Shown piece after piece: positions 10,601 to 18,992 of a stretch of 64,000 nucleotides of DNA. Numbering within the stretch: position 1 is the stretch's first letter; every line of letters begins with the position of its first letter. The stretch is from Anthracocystis setariae (taxonomy: Eukaryota > Basidiomycota > Ustilaginomycetes > Ustilaginales > Ustilaginaceae). The notes beneath the pieces were generated by a model. It was given only the letters and a program-made list of their open reading frames with translations, made no database searches and was not told where the DNA came from. The position numbers were made by a program, and so were the translations under genes. Where the stretch lies: assembly GCA_928724745.1 (NCBI GenBank), contig CAKMXJ010000003.1, positions 682,001-746,000 on the forward strand, written 5' to 3'.

Positions 10601-11574
10601 GGTGTCAAGGGGTCAATGGATCTGAGCTCTCGTGCATCGGCCCGTTTGCTGGGAGAGTTCGAGTTGCTGACAATCGGGTCATGGTCGTCGTGGCGCGATG
10701 TAGCCAAGGTGAGGGGGGTGGACTTGCGTGGAGAGTACTTGTGCTGGGAGGAACGCGGAAAGGCATGTCGTTGCTCTGGCACTTGTTGCTCTTCATCGTC
10801 GCCACCATCGCCGAAGCCTAGACGCGATTCCGAGCGGATCCGGTTGACATGGCGCTCGTGCATCTCGCTTCGACGCTTCCTCCTCTCTGCGGGAGATGTT
10901 GTGGAGAGAGAGGAAGAGGAGCGTGGAGCGGACGGAGAATGGATGGAAATCATCTCTGCAGCGCCTCTGTCCCGCTGACCGGAAAGAGATTTGCTCACCG
11001 ATCCGATCGAGGTGGCAGGATGAGGAGAGGAGGATGTGAAATCGTACACGGCTGAATCCGTACCTGGCGCGGGGCGATCTGCTGAGAATTTGCTGGTGTG
11101 ATGTGGATTTGGAGTTGAAGCGCCGACAGTTTCGCTGCCAGTGTGAGTGGATGACGAAGCGGCTGATGGGGAGCGGGAAGAGGACGCGACGGCAGAGGGA
11201 GGTTGCAGGCGCCTGGATGGCGAATCCTTATCGAAACGATCTTGCACGGCAGCTTCTGCGCAAGAAAAGGCGTTTTGCGAGTCTTTGCGTGCGCGTCCGG
11301 CACTTCCGCTTGCGCTGCTGGTAGTCTCACTATAAGGAGGCGTGAGGATGCCGTGATTTCTACGGGTGACGGCCGAAGAGTCGTTTCGGATGAATCCGAT
11401 GCTGAGTCTGTGATCGTCGTCCAGCTGAAAGCGCAGCGCGTCGAGAGAGTTGGGTTTTGCAGCCGATGGCGATGCGAGCGAGGAGCTTTGTCTCGATTTC
11501 GCCGGACGTTGAGGTGGGGAACGAGGCTCAGGAGCTGACGCAATTGCTTGCGACTGCTTTGGATGGGCCGACAT
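7648..11574 (-). CDS. Large Ser-rich hypothetical protein with a helical core
   Basis: I do not recognise this protein. From the first in-frame ATG at 11574 it has 1,308 residues; the frame is open about 90 bases further, where only a GTG could start, and a CAG acceptor-like site lies there, so a short upstream exon is possible. The N-terminal 700 residues and C-terminal 400 are Ser/Arg/Pro-rich and look disordered. In the middle, about residues 730-910, is a more ordered segment: a helix with NEVRRLQALHQYPSTDPQRR, then LAIRLSQYEALYSKAP, HTARTVELMGAIVRG and a probable coiled coil, LVLEQARAIQDLLFLLDRTE. Near the C-terminus lie two polyproline stretches (PPPPPPSPLPPP and PPPRPPR) suited to SH3 or WW binding. 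A scaffold or cortical protein is a guess only. Confidence 0.75.
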   Translation of the reverse strand: MSAHPKQSQAIASAPEPRSPPQRPAKSRQSSSLASPSAAKPNSLDALRFQLDDDHRLSIGFIRNDSSAVTRRNHGILTPPYSETTSSASGSAGRARKDSQNAFSCAEAAVQDRFDKDSPSRRLQPPSAVASSSRSPSAASSSTHTGSETVGASTPNPHHTSKFSADRPAPGTDSAVYDFTSSSPHPATSIGSVSKSLSGQRDRGAAEMISIHSPSAPRSSSSLSTTSPAERRKRRSEMHERHVNRIRSESRLGFGDGGDDEEQQVPEQRHAFPRSSQHKYSPRKSTPLTLATSRHDDHDPIVSNSNSPSKRADARELRSIDPLTPTNTKPSRYATPDDLPSGSTGRSFKSTGRAAGRYSLDDRTSPSNASSSRRPMPAEFRLPDKEIRRAYRAAHQRSASSDDSDRDDQGKAASDTKPRALERNQDKAVRSPRSTRGDSLDEIQEEGVKNQAHQPPTEHRRRRYASDAAADEVSSPMNYDGRLGSQGSRISVDSSSAQRYLARASLHSTPSSSTRPTARSSEVDSPNEEARARKISSTSSSRSQKSSSSASELHRAASRVGMRKQFGHSDLFSAEVLPSSTGASVRAPSPSNKTERSSLTNSSDRSRPQQRAEDASLDHLRNQIEDLRIAGGPDQARHYAQLGARRTSLDLKSPTLGSLRAQSVMGIQKTPNEVRRLQALHQYPSTDPQRRSRHDRSWQPPDPVNSSDAANRIHELVSLRSSGVNSRQAGLLRSVTAMGAAPESFVASPGWVPDPRPTFQGEEPAPIRNLAIRLSQYEALYSKAPSADASAPLAAGPHTARTVELMGAIVRGTSTMWAELASMHPIATEGLLMGRQGDAFTDAFGQLDEGLAFVNKLVLEQARAIQDLLFLLDRTEKERQTQFNQALADMGLSARSFSRMGEAGGSIERNAHLLRRVASSVRAGSSLQTESPSPFARSARRAERGGTLTASQIRSMTSLGYSSTHSRSASEVSPCSSAAQRRLDRIAVPSARDASLDSPLSARRSVAGRPLPAEESSSNKEGTQMASSVSSTSSTARSAPGFTPRRPRLSNPSVSNATAEFHPSPSSVVASSPETSLQNGLGGRREGMESEGSTIGSDYKWNEIEVSEFGRVRSGNAGGDTVRRTREATVRGATRVVDTLASQLDSMRGTNGDDEREVLNGEGVKSRTMRRHTIDFDAGTTPSLTGETRSPPPPPPSPLPPPKLSQYGLAKSGQPPPRPPRAVQRVSEELIHSPARRKMQQEEPSTPTVSLGQDADVGTPRQQDHTTGAGYIRDHDLVASGGGGALAFRSLGRSAARRVSRVLGSTND

Positions 11575-12603
11575 TTGCGATGCTGCAGAAGAAAAGTCTG
11601 CGTCAGAGCTGGCTGCGATGGCTTGCAGAGTCGCTACGACATTGGTCGCCGCTCGTCGATTCTGCACTGCTGAAACGAGACTTTTAGGTAGATGTAGAGG
11701 TGTTGAGCCGGGGCATCCTTTTCCGCCAGCGGTGACAGGATGAATGTCAAGTGAAAGGTCTCTGCCTGAAAGAGTGATGGCCGAGACGAGGTGGTAGAAA
11801 GTCCAGGGACAGGCGGATGTTGGCGCGGATAGAGTATGGATTTTAATAATAAAATTATATATTGTGGATGCAGGTGTCCAATACTATATACAGTAAGGCC
11901 GACTTCCGCGCTTGGATTTCCTGCGAATTCCCCCTTTCCTAGTCCTACTCGTTCGATGCTCAAAAAGATGTCCGACCTTTCTGACCATCGGGGCACACGA
12001 TGCTGTTCGCTGACAGGGGATGGAGATCAGGTCTCTCGTCCACTATTGCCTTCTGCACGCCGCAAGTCTACCATTCAAGCTTGCAATCTTACGCCTAACC
12101 CACTTTGGCAACATACTTTCGTGCCGGAACCAGCCAGCTCAGAGCTTTGTGAGAACGAGCCCAAGCGCACAAGCCCATGGACCTCGCGACGCGTTTCGGC
12201 TTGTGAGAGTGAATTTGTCACGAGGTAAGGATGTTCAATCCTATATTCTAACAATTGCATTGGTCTGGCAATGCGCAAATTATAATATTGTGGAGGATGG
12301 ACCCTGAAGACGCAACACACACACGCTTCCCCAACATCATCTCGAGCTCTATCAAAGCTATAGCCACCCAGTAGCCAAGACGCCGACATCATCCACCATA
12401 CTACCGTCAATTCAAGCAGCTGCGCCAGTCGCTTGCTCAACATTTCATCATCATCTTCGATCGGCTCGACATTGAGCAAGCATTGCAACTTGGCACCCCT
12501 CCTGTGGCGGCGCTGTCAGCGGCCTCATCGCTGTTCCCGCTAATTACTACGTGACATGTGCTTGCCTCCGTGATCGCGCATCGAATGCGCCCCATTCATC
12601 ATC
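11575..12603. other. Divergent promoter region between the Ser-rich orphan and ATG2
   Basis: A 1.0-kb spacer holding promoters in both directions. Short ORFs on both strands lack any recognisable feature. It contains an AT-rich stretch with TATA-like sequences at about 11840-11890. I see no RNA gene or mobile element here. Confidence 0.55.
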
Positions 12604-15600
12604 ATGGCCTCCTATTTCCTGCCTTCCTTCATGGCTGCTTGGGACATCTCGACGGTTTCTCCCTTCAATTTGTCAGCCAACCTTCAGAAGAGGATCCTCT
12701 CCTACCTACTCAAGCGCACCCTCGGACATCTTGTCGACGGAGGCCAGCTCGATCTCGCTCAGATAGATGCCGGCATCGGTAGCGGTAGGATCGAGATTCG
12801 CAATGTTCAGCTTGATGCCCAAGCCATCAACCGTCGTCTTCCATCATTACCGATACAGCTCTCTTCCGGTCAGATTGGCAACATCTTGATTCAGCTTCCT
12901 GTTCCCAGCTTCTGGAGCGGCGAGCTCTCCATCACAGTCTCCGACATCTCTGTGCATCTTCAGCCCTCGCCACAGGATGCATCCCAAGACTTTCTCAACA
13001 CAGACGATTTGGCCGCATCATTCGCAAGCGCAGCCAGTCAGATCTTTGTTCAAGATGACCAAGTCAACCACATCGAACAATCCATCCACGAGTCCATGTC
13101 GCCGCAAGAGGCAAGCAACGTGCAGCACGATTCAAGTCAAGAATCTGGTTCACTCATCGCCTCTTACGTTGAAGCTTTACTAACGAGGCTTAAAGTCACA
13201 ATCGACAAGGTGCATTTCTGCCTTCACTACGACGCGCTCGATCTCTCTTTCAAGCTGCAACGCGCAACCGCCCAAACCTCCAACACTCGTACGCAGCGAA
13301 AAGATCCTCAATCTGAAAGCGGCTTGCCGCATTTGCGTCTCATCAGCGAGACAGCCAGAACGCTCGAACTTCAAGGAATAGAGGTCTGGCTCCAAGACAA
13401 ACGAACGCCGAGAAACAGCCACGATTCGTATTCATCGTCATCATCCGAAGCATCCTCGGATGATTTTTCTGGCAGTCAACCTGATCAAGGATCGCAACAC
13501 ATGGATCAATCCATAGCTTCGCTTCAACAGTCTTCCGCCAGTCTGTATGCAAGCGCCGTTGGAGAATCAGCTTTATACGAGGCTTCCGACATCGGTCTAG
13601 ATGCTGCGAAACCGCACAGTGAAGAGCCCGCCAATCCTCCGATCTTCGCTAATTCACAGCACTTGTTGTTCAGCTTAGGACAAGATACAGTCGTCGTGAC
13701 ATTCAAAACTGTCAAGGAAAGGAGAGAAGAACCTGCTGCCCGGCCAGCTTCGCGTCATCCGTTGCAGCGGCTGGTTAGCATCACAACCGACGTGGACATT
13801 CAGATCGGCAATGCTGGTGCTATTGTCTACATTGATCATACGAGCCTGCTCATGACAATTGCGCGTCGCTTGACACATGGATCTACACAGCGGGGCAGCT
13901 CGCAAAGCGTCCCGGTGATTCCACAAGCTCGTGCTCAAGCAGTACCTTCTTCTGTCCAAAGGCAACTCAAGCTCAACGGCCACATCAACAGTTTGAACGT
14001 CATCGTAGCATACGACACTCCAGCGATAGACGACCGAATACAAACCTCGATCGACGCCTTCTGGTCGCGGCCCAACCGTTCACATCCAGACTTTGGACAT
14101 CTGCGATTGCGCTGTGACAAAATCTCTGCATCATACTCCAATCTTGTCTGCGGGTCCCCAAGAGACCAAGCACAGCCCCACATCAAACTGTCCATGGATG
14201 ATCTCGGTCTGTACGAGCATTTACCTCTGCATCTGTACGAACAATGCCCACCCAATGCATCTCGAATCCTCCCCATCCTCATCTTGGATCCAAACCTGCC
14301 AAAATCATCTAACACGGATGCTGCAGCTGCAAAGCACCATCGCCACGACTACGCACGCAGTACAGTCGACGTCTTCGATTGGCGTTATACCGCTTCTCAT
14401 TCTGGACCCCGTTCGGCTGGCTCCGCTCCCGATTCCGAGACTCCATCGAAGGCGGCACGCTTCAAACCATCCGAGATGCGGGCCACCTCCTCATCAACGG
14501 GCAACAGTCCATACTTCCGTACCGCGTACGGTGAGCGTGGCTGGAAGGTCAAATCTCACGCCAGGTCCCAAAGCCTTTCACAGAGCCATGCTCTTGAATC
14601 AGCATCGCCAAACATGACCGTGTCCATCCATCCTGGCGCAAATCCAGGCGATCAAGGACGGATTGTTGCGCATTTTGCGCCCATCCACTTTTTCGTCGAC
14701 GTCTCCCTTGTCACTCGCCTCATGCCTGCTCTGCGCAAGTTCGCTGCAACACAGATATCAGATCTACAGGACGAGCGAGGAAATGACCAGAGTCTCGGCG
14801 ACTCCATCGCAACTTTGGCAACAAGCATCGCCACGATTCAATCTGCTCACGACATGCTCAACGACTTCGACGACGGTCACAGTGACGTCAACAAGGATGG
14901 CGCATACAGTCTGCATCTCGATATCGCCTTGGTCAGCGTCGAAGTGAGGACGCCGCGAGTATCGTATGACGCTGCGGCGCTTGCCGGTCGCAATCTCAGC
15001 TCTGCGAGGTCAAGCGGTCTCGACAGAAGATCTGGAATCCTTGTACTTCAGGTGCAAAGCCTCATTCTGCGATCCGGCCTTACAGAGCAAGAGAAACTCA
15101 CAGGTGGAGTGCGCTTCGCCCAGCCTGGAACAGCCGTGAATCGGAGGCAGGACGGTGCCTCTGTTGTGACAGCGCGCGTCAGCGCAGAAACGGTTTCGGC
15201 TTTTCTTGCCTTGCCGTCGGAGTCACGAGCTTTGGTCTTGGCCTTGATCGAGACGGCAGACAACGGTGACAGGTTACCGGGGTCATTCTTCTCGTCCCAA
15301 GACAAGGTGATGCCGCAAGTGGAATTTTCGAGGTGTGAAGACGCCGGTACCGTTCGAGGCGTCCGGGTGAGGCGCGGCGATCACATGAAGGACCGTTGCA
15401 GCGTCACGATCCCTTCCGTCAAAGTCGAGCTCGGCAAGGACCAGCTTGACTCGCTCCAGTACATGGCCGATGACCTCACGCAGTCGATCAACCTATGGAG
15501 CTCGGAAGACCTCTACGACTCGGGCACGTTGGACAGCGAAGGCCTCAAAATTCTTGGCAGTCGATTCTTTGGTACCCGCGCTGGCATGTCGATGATGTCT

Positions 15601-18600
15601 GCTAGCACTGACTCGACGGCCACTGCAACCGCTCGTAACAGTACCAGAAACTCGTCACTCAGTGTCGCGATATCTGAAGCATCGATCCGTCTTTGGCTTC
15701 CTGCTTCAGAGGACGACCATCCTAGCGAAGATACGTCAAAGAGCCTTCTTTTGATGTCATCCGACTTCGAGCTTCTCTTTGATAGTGACAAGACTCGAAA
15801 CATCAATCGAATCGAGATTCGAGTGCCACATCTGCAGCTGAGCATCGAGACCAAAGTCGCAGTCGAAGGCGCATCGAGCTCGTTGCTAGCATTCAGGACC
15901 ATGGAGAGTAGCCCGGGCAGTCGTCGTCGCAACATGGTTCTGCTTGTGCTCGAAGCATACGCCGAGCCAGGCACGAGCTATCGAGAGCAAAATGTCGACT
16001 TGACGCTATGCTGTGTGACGCTCTCTCCATCCTTCGACCAATCGCTCATCCCAAGTGTCAAGAGGCTCCTAAAATCACCCGCGGGCGTCTTCGAGAACGT
16101 CGAGCCCAACGAAGTGACACGTATCAGCTTCAAAGTCAAGGACTGTTCCATCCACGTAGCGCCAACCAACACAAGTCACCGTGTCGCGGTTGCAGTCGGC
16201 GAAGCTTCCGTCAAGACGAAACTCACTACCCATGCTCCCAAGACGGCCGTCAAGCTGGCCGTAGGTAATCTCGATCTTTTTGCGATCGAAGCAGAAGCCA
16301 GTTCTTCGGCAACGAGTCTATCGATGGCGAAGTCTGTCTCTGAGCATTGGACAGGGCGCGGGTACGCTCGTGTGGTACACGTCCCCGAGAGCAAGGGAAG
16401 CATCAATCTCAACTCGCTAACGCGACCCGAAGTGGACGTCAGGATCACCAAGTTGAGAGTCAAATTGCAAGCAGCGGCCGACACGCTTGAAGTTGTCATA
16501 GGATTAGTCAATGCTGTCACTGAGGCGCAAGCTTCAGCATCTGAAAAGGCAGTTGCTGATCCGAGGGCAGCGAAGCACAACGTCGTCCATCACCAGCGTC
16601 TTGATCAAACCGCATCAGGACAATCGCATCTTCTGAATCCCGACCCCTTTGAAAAGATGGCTGAGCTCATGTCAGATATCGAGGACGACGCATACCGACT
16701 TGCAGCTCCACTTCCAGAGGCGGCCGACCTGGTCAACGACGATGTGCCCACGGACGCCGCCTTCCTTGGCGCCAAAGGCCGATACCATCCGGAGATCGTC
16801 GAAACGACGCTGGATTCCGACGAGTTCTTCGGCGGCGATTCGGTTGCCTCCATCTCTCTCCTTGCGCCTCGCACAGATACCGTCATTTTTGCTGACGAGG
16901 ATGTGACTATCCGTATACTCGATCCCAAGGGCATCTGCCCGGTGCGGGAATACTTCACTGACCCTGACTTGCGGCCGCACGTGGACTCGGCTTTGGGACC
17001 TGCAGCTAGCTCAGTACGGGTGCGCATCACCAACTTTGACCTTTCGGTCCGCCTGTATTCGGGATACGATTGGGCCACTACGCGCAAGGCAGTGGATCGA
17101 GAAGCCAAGCTCGTTCGCAAACGGCTTCAAAAGATCAAGCAATTGTTGGCAGAAGGACAAGTGCCTGATGACAGCGTTGAAGCAGCTGCGAGCAATCTTT
17201 TGGATTCGATCCACATGAGCTTGCCCAACGACCCTTCCGAATTGGCGCCGGATGACATGCTCCAAGCAATGGACGATGAACTTGGCGATCACTCGGATAC
17301 TGCATCCGAGGCAGACAGCGAGGTTTGGCAAGCGTTGCCAAGCGTCCGAGGGGGTCAAGCCTCGACTCGCGCCAGCAGTACAGCTACGCCTTCGAAGAAC
17401 ACCAAGTTGCAGCGCTCGGCTCGATCACAGATCGACTTGAACTTGCGGGGCCTCGAACTGGAGTTTGATGCGGCCGACGCCTCGCAGCCGAGCCACATTG
17501 TGTCGAGGATTGCGGTGAATGCACGCAGGTTCGAGATCCTTGACAATATCAAGACGTCGACGTGGCGCACTTTCCTCACTGAAATGCAGGATCGCAATGC
17601 TGCGCTGCGCCACGATGTCGAGAGCAAGATGGTCAAGGTCGAGATTCTCAATGTGCGACCGGCTGAGGGGGTTTTAGGTGGTGACTCTTGCACTTTTGAG
17701 ACGCCGGAAGTGCGGATGCGAGCCAAGATTTCCCCACTTCGGCTGCACGTTGACCAGGATGCGCTTGACTTTCTCAAGAAGTTTTTCATGTTCAAGCCTC
17801 CCGGTCGCGCCGAACCCGCGCGTTCTACGGAATCGTCTGGGCCGGTGCTACCGTTTGTCCAGTTTGCAGAGGTGCTGCCGATCAAGATCAAGCTCGACTA
17901 TAAACCCAAGCGGGTCGACTACAATCTTCTGCGCCAGGGCAAGACGATCGAGCTGATGAATTTCTTCCATTTTGAAGGCTCCGAGATGGTGCTGCGCCAC
18001 GTGACGCTGCGTGGCATCAACGGCTGGGCGAGATTGTTGGATACGCTCAACGATATCTGGACGCCGGACGTGAAGGCGAATCAGCTTGCGGATTTCCTGT
18101 CCGGGTTGGGCCCGATCAGGAGTCTGGTGAATGTGGGTGCGGGGTTGGCGGATCTGGTGCTGCTACCGATCGAACAGTACCATAAGGATGGGAGGGTGTT
18201 GAGGGGGGTGAGTCGGGGCGCGAGGAGTTTTGCCAAGAGCACGGCGTTGGAGGCGGTCAAGTTGGGCGCGAGGCTGGCAACGGGGACGCAGGTGATTCTG
18301 GAACAGGCCGAGGCGGTGTTGGGTGGAGAGATGCGCGAGAACGTCACGGCCAGAGCGGTTGGGCCCGAGGGGAGGGGGGAGAGTTGGGAGAGTCTGAGTG
18401 AGAGTAGGATGGGCGAGAGTGGATTCTGGGGACAAGATTCAGTGATGGTGGGAGTCGAGAATGAGGGAGGGAGGGAGAGGGTGAGTAAATATGCGAGTCA
18501 GCCGGTGGATATGGGCGATGCGTTGAATCAGGCGTACGAAGGGCTTGCCGAAGGGTTCACTTGCGCTGCACAGACGATCCTCGCCATCCCCATGGAAGTG

Positions 18601-18882
18601 TACGAACCCCAAGACACGAGTAGCAGCACCGGTCAAGAAGCAGGCGCAGGAGTTGCAGGTAGCAGTGGCAGACCAGTTGTCAAGGCCGTACCAATCGCGA
18701 TCTTGAGAGGAGCCAGAGGTGCAACCCAGGCGATTGCAAAGACAATGCAGGGAGTTCAAGTCGCAATGGGTGACAGCGAAAATGTTAAGGAGCGCAAGTA
18801 CAAGCAACCTCCCCCCACCACCACCACTACCTCGACCTCCAGCAAAAGTAGTGTCAGTAGTGGCAGGAAGCATCGAAGCTAG
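12604..18882 (+). CDS. ATG2: ATG2, autophagy lipid-transfer protein
   Basis: This is a 2,092-residue protein in one uninterrupted frame. The N-terminus (WDISTVSPFNLSANLQKRIL, then LKRTLGHLVDGGQLDLAQIDAGIGSGRIEIRNVQLD) is the chorein-N domain shared by VPS13 and ATG2, which forms the mouth of a hydrophobic groove. ATG2 bridges the ER and the growing isolation membrane with Atg18 and Atg9 and moves phospholipids in bulk. The C-terminal signature starts near residue 1,762 (LDYKPKRVDYNLLRQGK, then NFFHFEGSEMVLRHVTLRG and DLVLLPIEQYHKDGRVLRGV) and is the ATG2 C-terminal domain, which sets it apart from VPS13. The region rich in small residues and amphipathic helices after it (KSTALEAVKLGARLATG) fits membrane binding. 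Length is normal for fungal ATG2 (1,600-2,100). The stop codon lies inside a 24-bp perfect palindrome. Confidence 0.95.
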   Translation: MASYFLPSFMAAWDISTVSPFNLSANLQKRILSYLLKRTLGHLVDGGQLDLAQIDAGIGSGRIEIRNVQLDAQAINRRLPSLPIQLSSGQIGNILIQLPVPSFWSGELSITVSDISVHLQPSPQDASQDFLNTDDLAASFASAASQIFVQDDQVNHIEQSIHESMSPQEASNVQHDSSQESGSLIASYVEALLTRLKVTIDKVHFCLHYDALDLSFKLQRATAQTSNTRTQRKDPQSESGLPHLRLISETARTLELQGIEVWLQDKRTPRNSHDSYSSSSSEASSDDFSGSQPDQGSQHMDQSIASLQQSSASLYASAVGESALYEASDIGLDAAKPHSEEPANPPIFANSQHLLFSLGQDTVVVTFKTVKERREEPAARPASRHPLQRLVSITTDVDIQIGNAGAIVYIDHTSLLMTIARRLTHGSTQRGSSQSVPVIPQARAQAVPSSVQRQLKLNGHINSLNVIVAYDTPAIDDRIQTSIDAFWSRPNRSHPDFGHLRLRCDKISASYSNLVCGSPRDQAQPHIKLSMDDLGLYEHLPLHLYEQCPPNASRILPILILDPNLPKSSNTDAAAAKHHRHDYARSTVDVFDWRYTASHSGPRSAGSAPDSETPSKAARFKPSEMRATSSSTGNSPYFRTAYGERGWKVKSHARSQSLSQSHALESASPNMTVSIHPGANPGDQGRIVAHFAPIHFFVDVSLVTRLMPALRKFAATQISDLQDERGNDQSLGDSIATLATSIATIQSAHDMLNDFDDGHSDVNKDGAYSLHLDIALVSVEVRTPRVSYDAAALAGRNLSSARSSGLDRRSGILVLQVQSLILRSGLTEQEKLTGGVRFAQPGTAVNRRQDGASVVTARVSAETVSAFLALPSESRALVLALIETADNGDRLPGSFFSSQDKVMPQVEFSRCEDAGTVRGVRVRRGDHMKDRCSVTIPSVKVELGKDQLDSLQYMADDLTQSINLWSSEDLYDSGTLDSEGLKILGSRFFGTRAGMSMMSASTDSTATATARNSTRNSSLSVAISEASIRLWLPASEDDHPSEDTSKSLLLMSSDFELLFDSDKTRNINRIEIRVPHLQLSIETKVAVEGASSSLLAFRTMESSPGSRRRNMVLLVLEAYAEPGTSYREQNVDLTLCCVTLSPSFDQSLIPSVKRLLKSPAGVFENVEPNEVTRISFKVKDCSIHVAPTNTSHRVAVAVGEASVKTKLTTHAPKTAVKLAVGNLDLFAIEAEASSSATSLSMAKSVSEHWTGRGYARVVHVPESKGSINLNSLTRPEVDVRITKLRVKLQAAADTLEVVIGLVNAVTEAQASASEKAVADPRAAKHNVVHHQRLDQTASGQSHLLNPDPFEKMAELMSDIEDDAYRLAAPLPEAADLVNDDVPTDAAFLGAKGRYHPEIVETTLDSDEFFGGDSVASISLLAPRTDTVIFADEDVTIRILDPKGICPVREYFTDPDLRPHVDSALGPAASSVRVRITNFDLSVRLYSGYDWATTRKAVDREAKLVRKRLQKIKQLLAEGQVPDDSVEAAASNLLDSIHMSLPNDPSELAPDDMLQAMDDELGDHSDTASEADSEVWQALPSVRGGQASTRASSTATPSKNTKLQRSARSQIDLNLRGLELEFDAADASQPSHIVSRIAVNARRFEILDNIKTSTWRTFLTEMQDRNAALRHDVESKMVKVEILNVRPAEGVLGGDSCTFETPEVRMRAKISPLRLHVDQDALDFLKKFFMFKPPGRAEPARSTESSGPVLPFVQFAEVLPIKIKLDYKPKRVDYNLLRQGKTIELMNFFHFEGSEMVLRHVTLRGINGWARLLDTLNDIWTPDVKANQLADFLSGLGPIRSLVNVGAGLADLVLLPIEQYHKDGRVLRGVSRGARSFAKSTALEAVKLGARLATGTQVILEQAEAVLGGEMRENVTARAVGPEGRGESWESLSESRMGESGFWGQDSVMVGVENEGGRERVSKYASQPVDMGDALNQAYEGLAEGFTCAAQTILAIPMEVYEPQDTSSSTGQEAGAGVAGSSGRPVVKAVPIAILRGARGATQAIAKTMQGVQVAMGDSENVKERKYKQPPPTTTTTSTSSKSSVSSGRKHRS

Positions 18883-18896
18883 CTAGCTAGCTTCGA
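18873..18896. repeat. Perfect 24-bp palindrome at the ATG2 stop codon
   Basis: The sequence reads the same on both strands (TCGAAGCTAGCT and its mirror) and contains three GCTA units. The ATG2 stop codon TAG (18880-18882) sits in the first half. As RNA it could form a 12-bp hairpin covering the stop. Confidence 0.85.
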
Positions 18897-18992
18897 AATA
18901 ATACACAGACATGAGATATATTCAGCTGGGCAGAGAAGTGATTTGTTTGAAATTCGGAATTGAATTGAAGCGGAGAGGCTGGTTTTGAGGGG

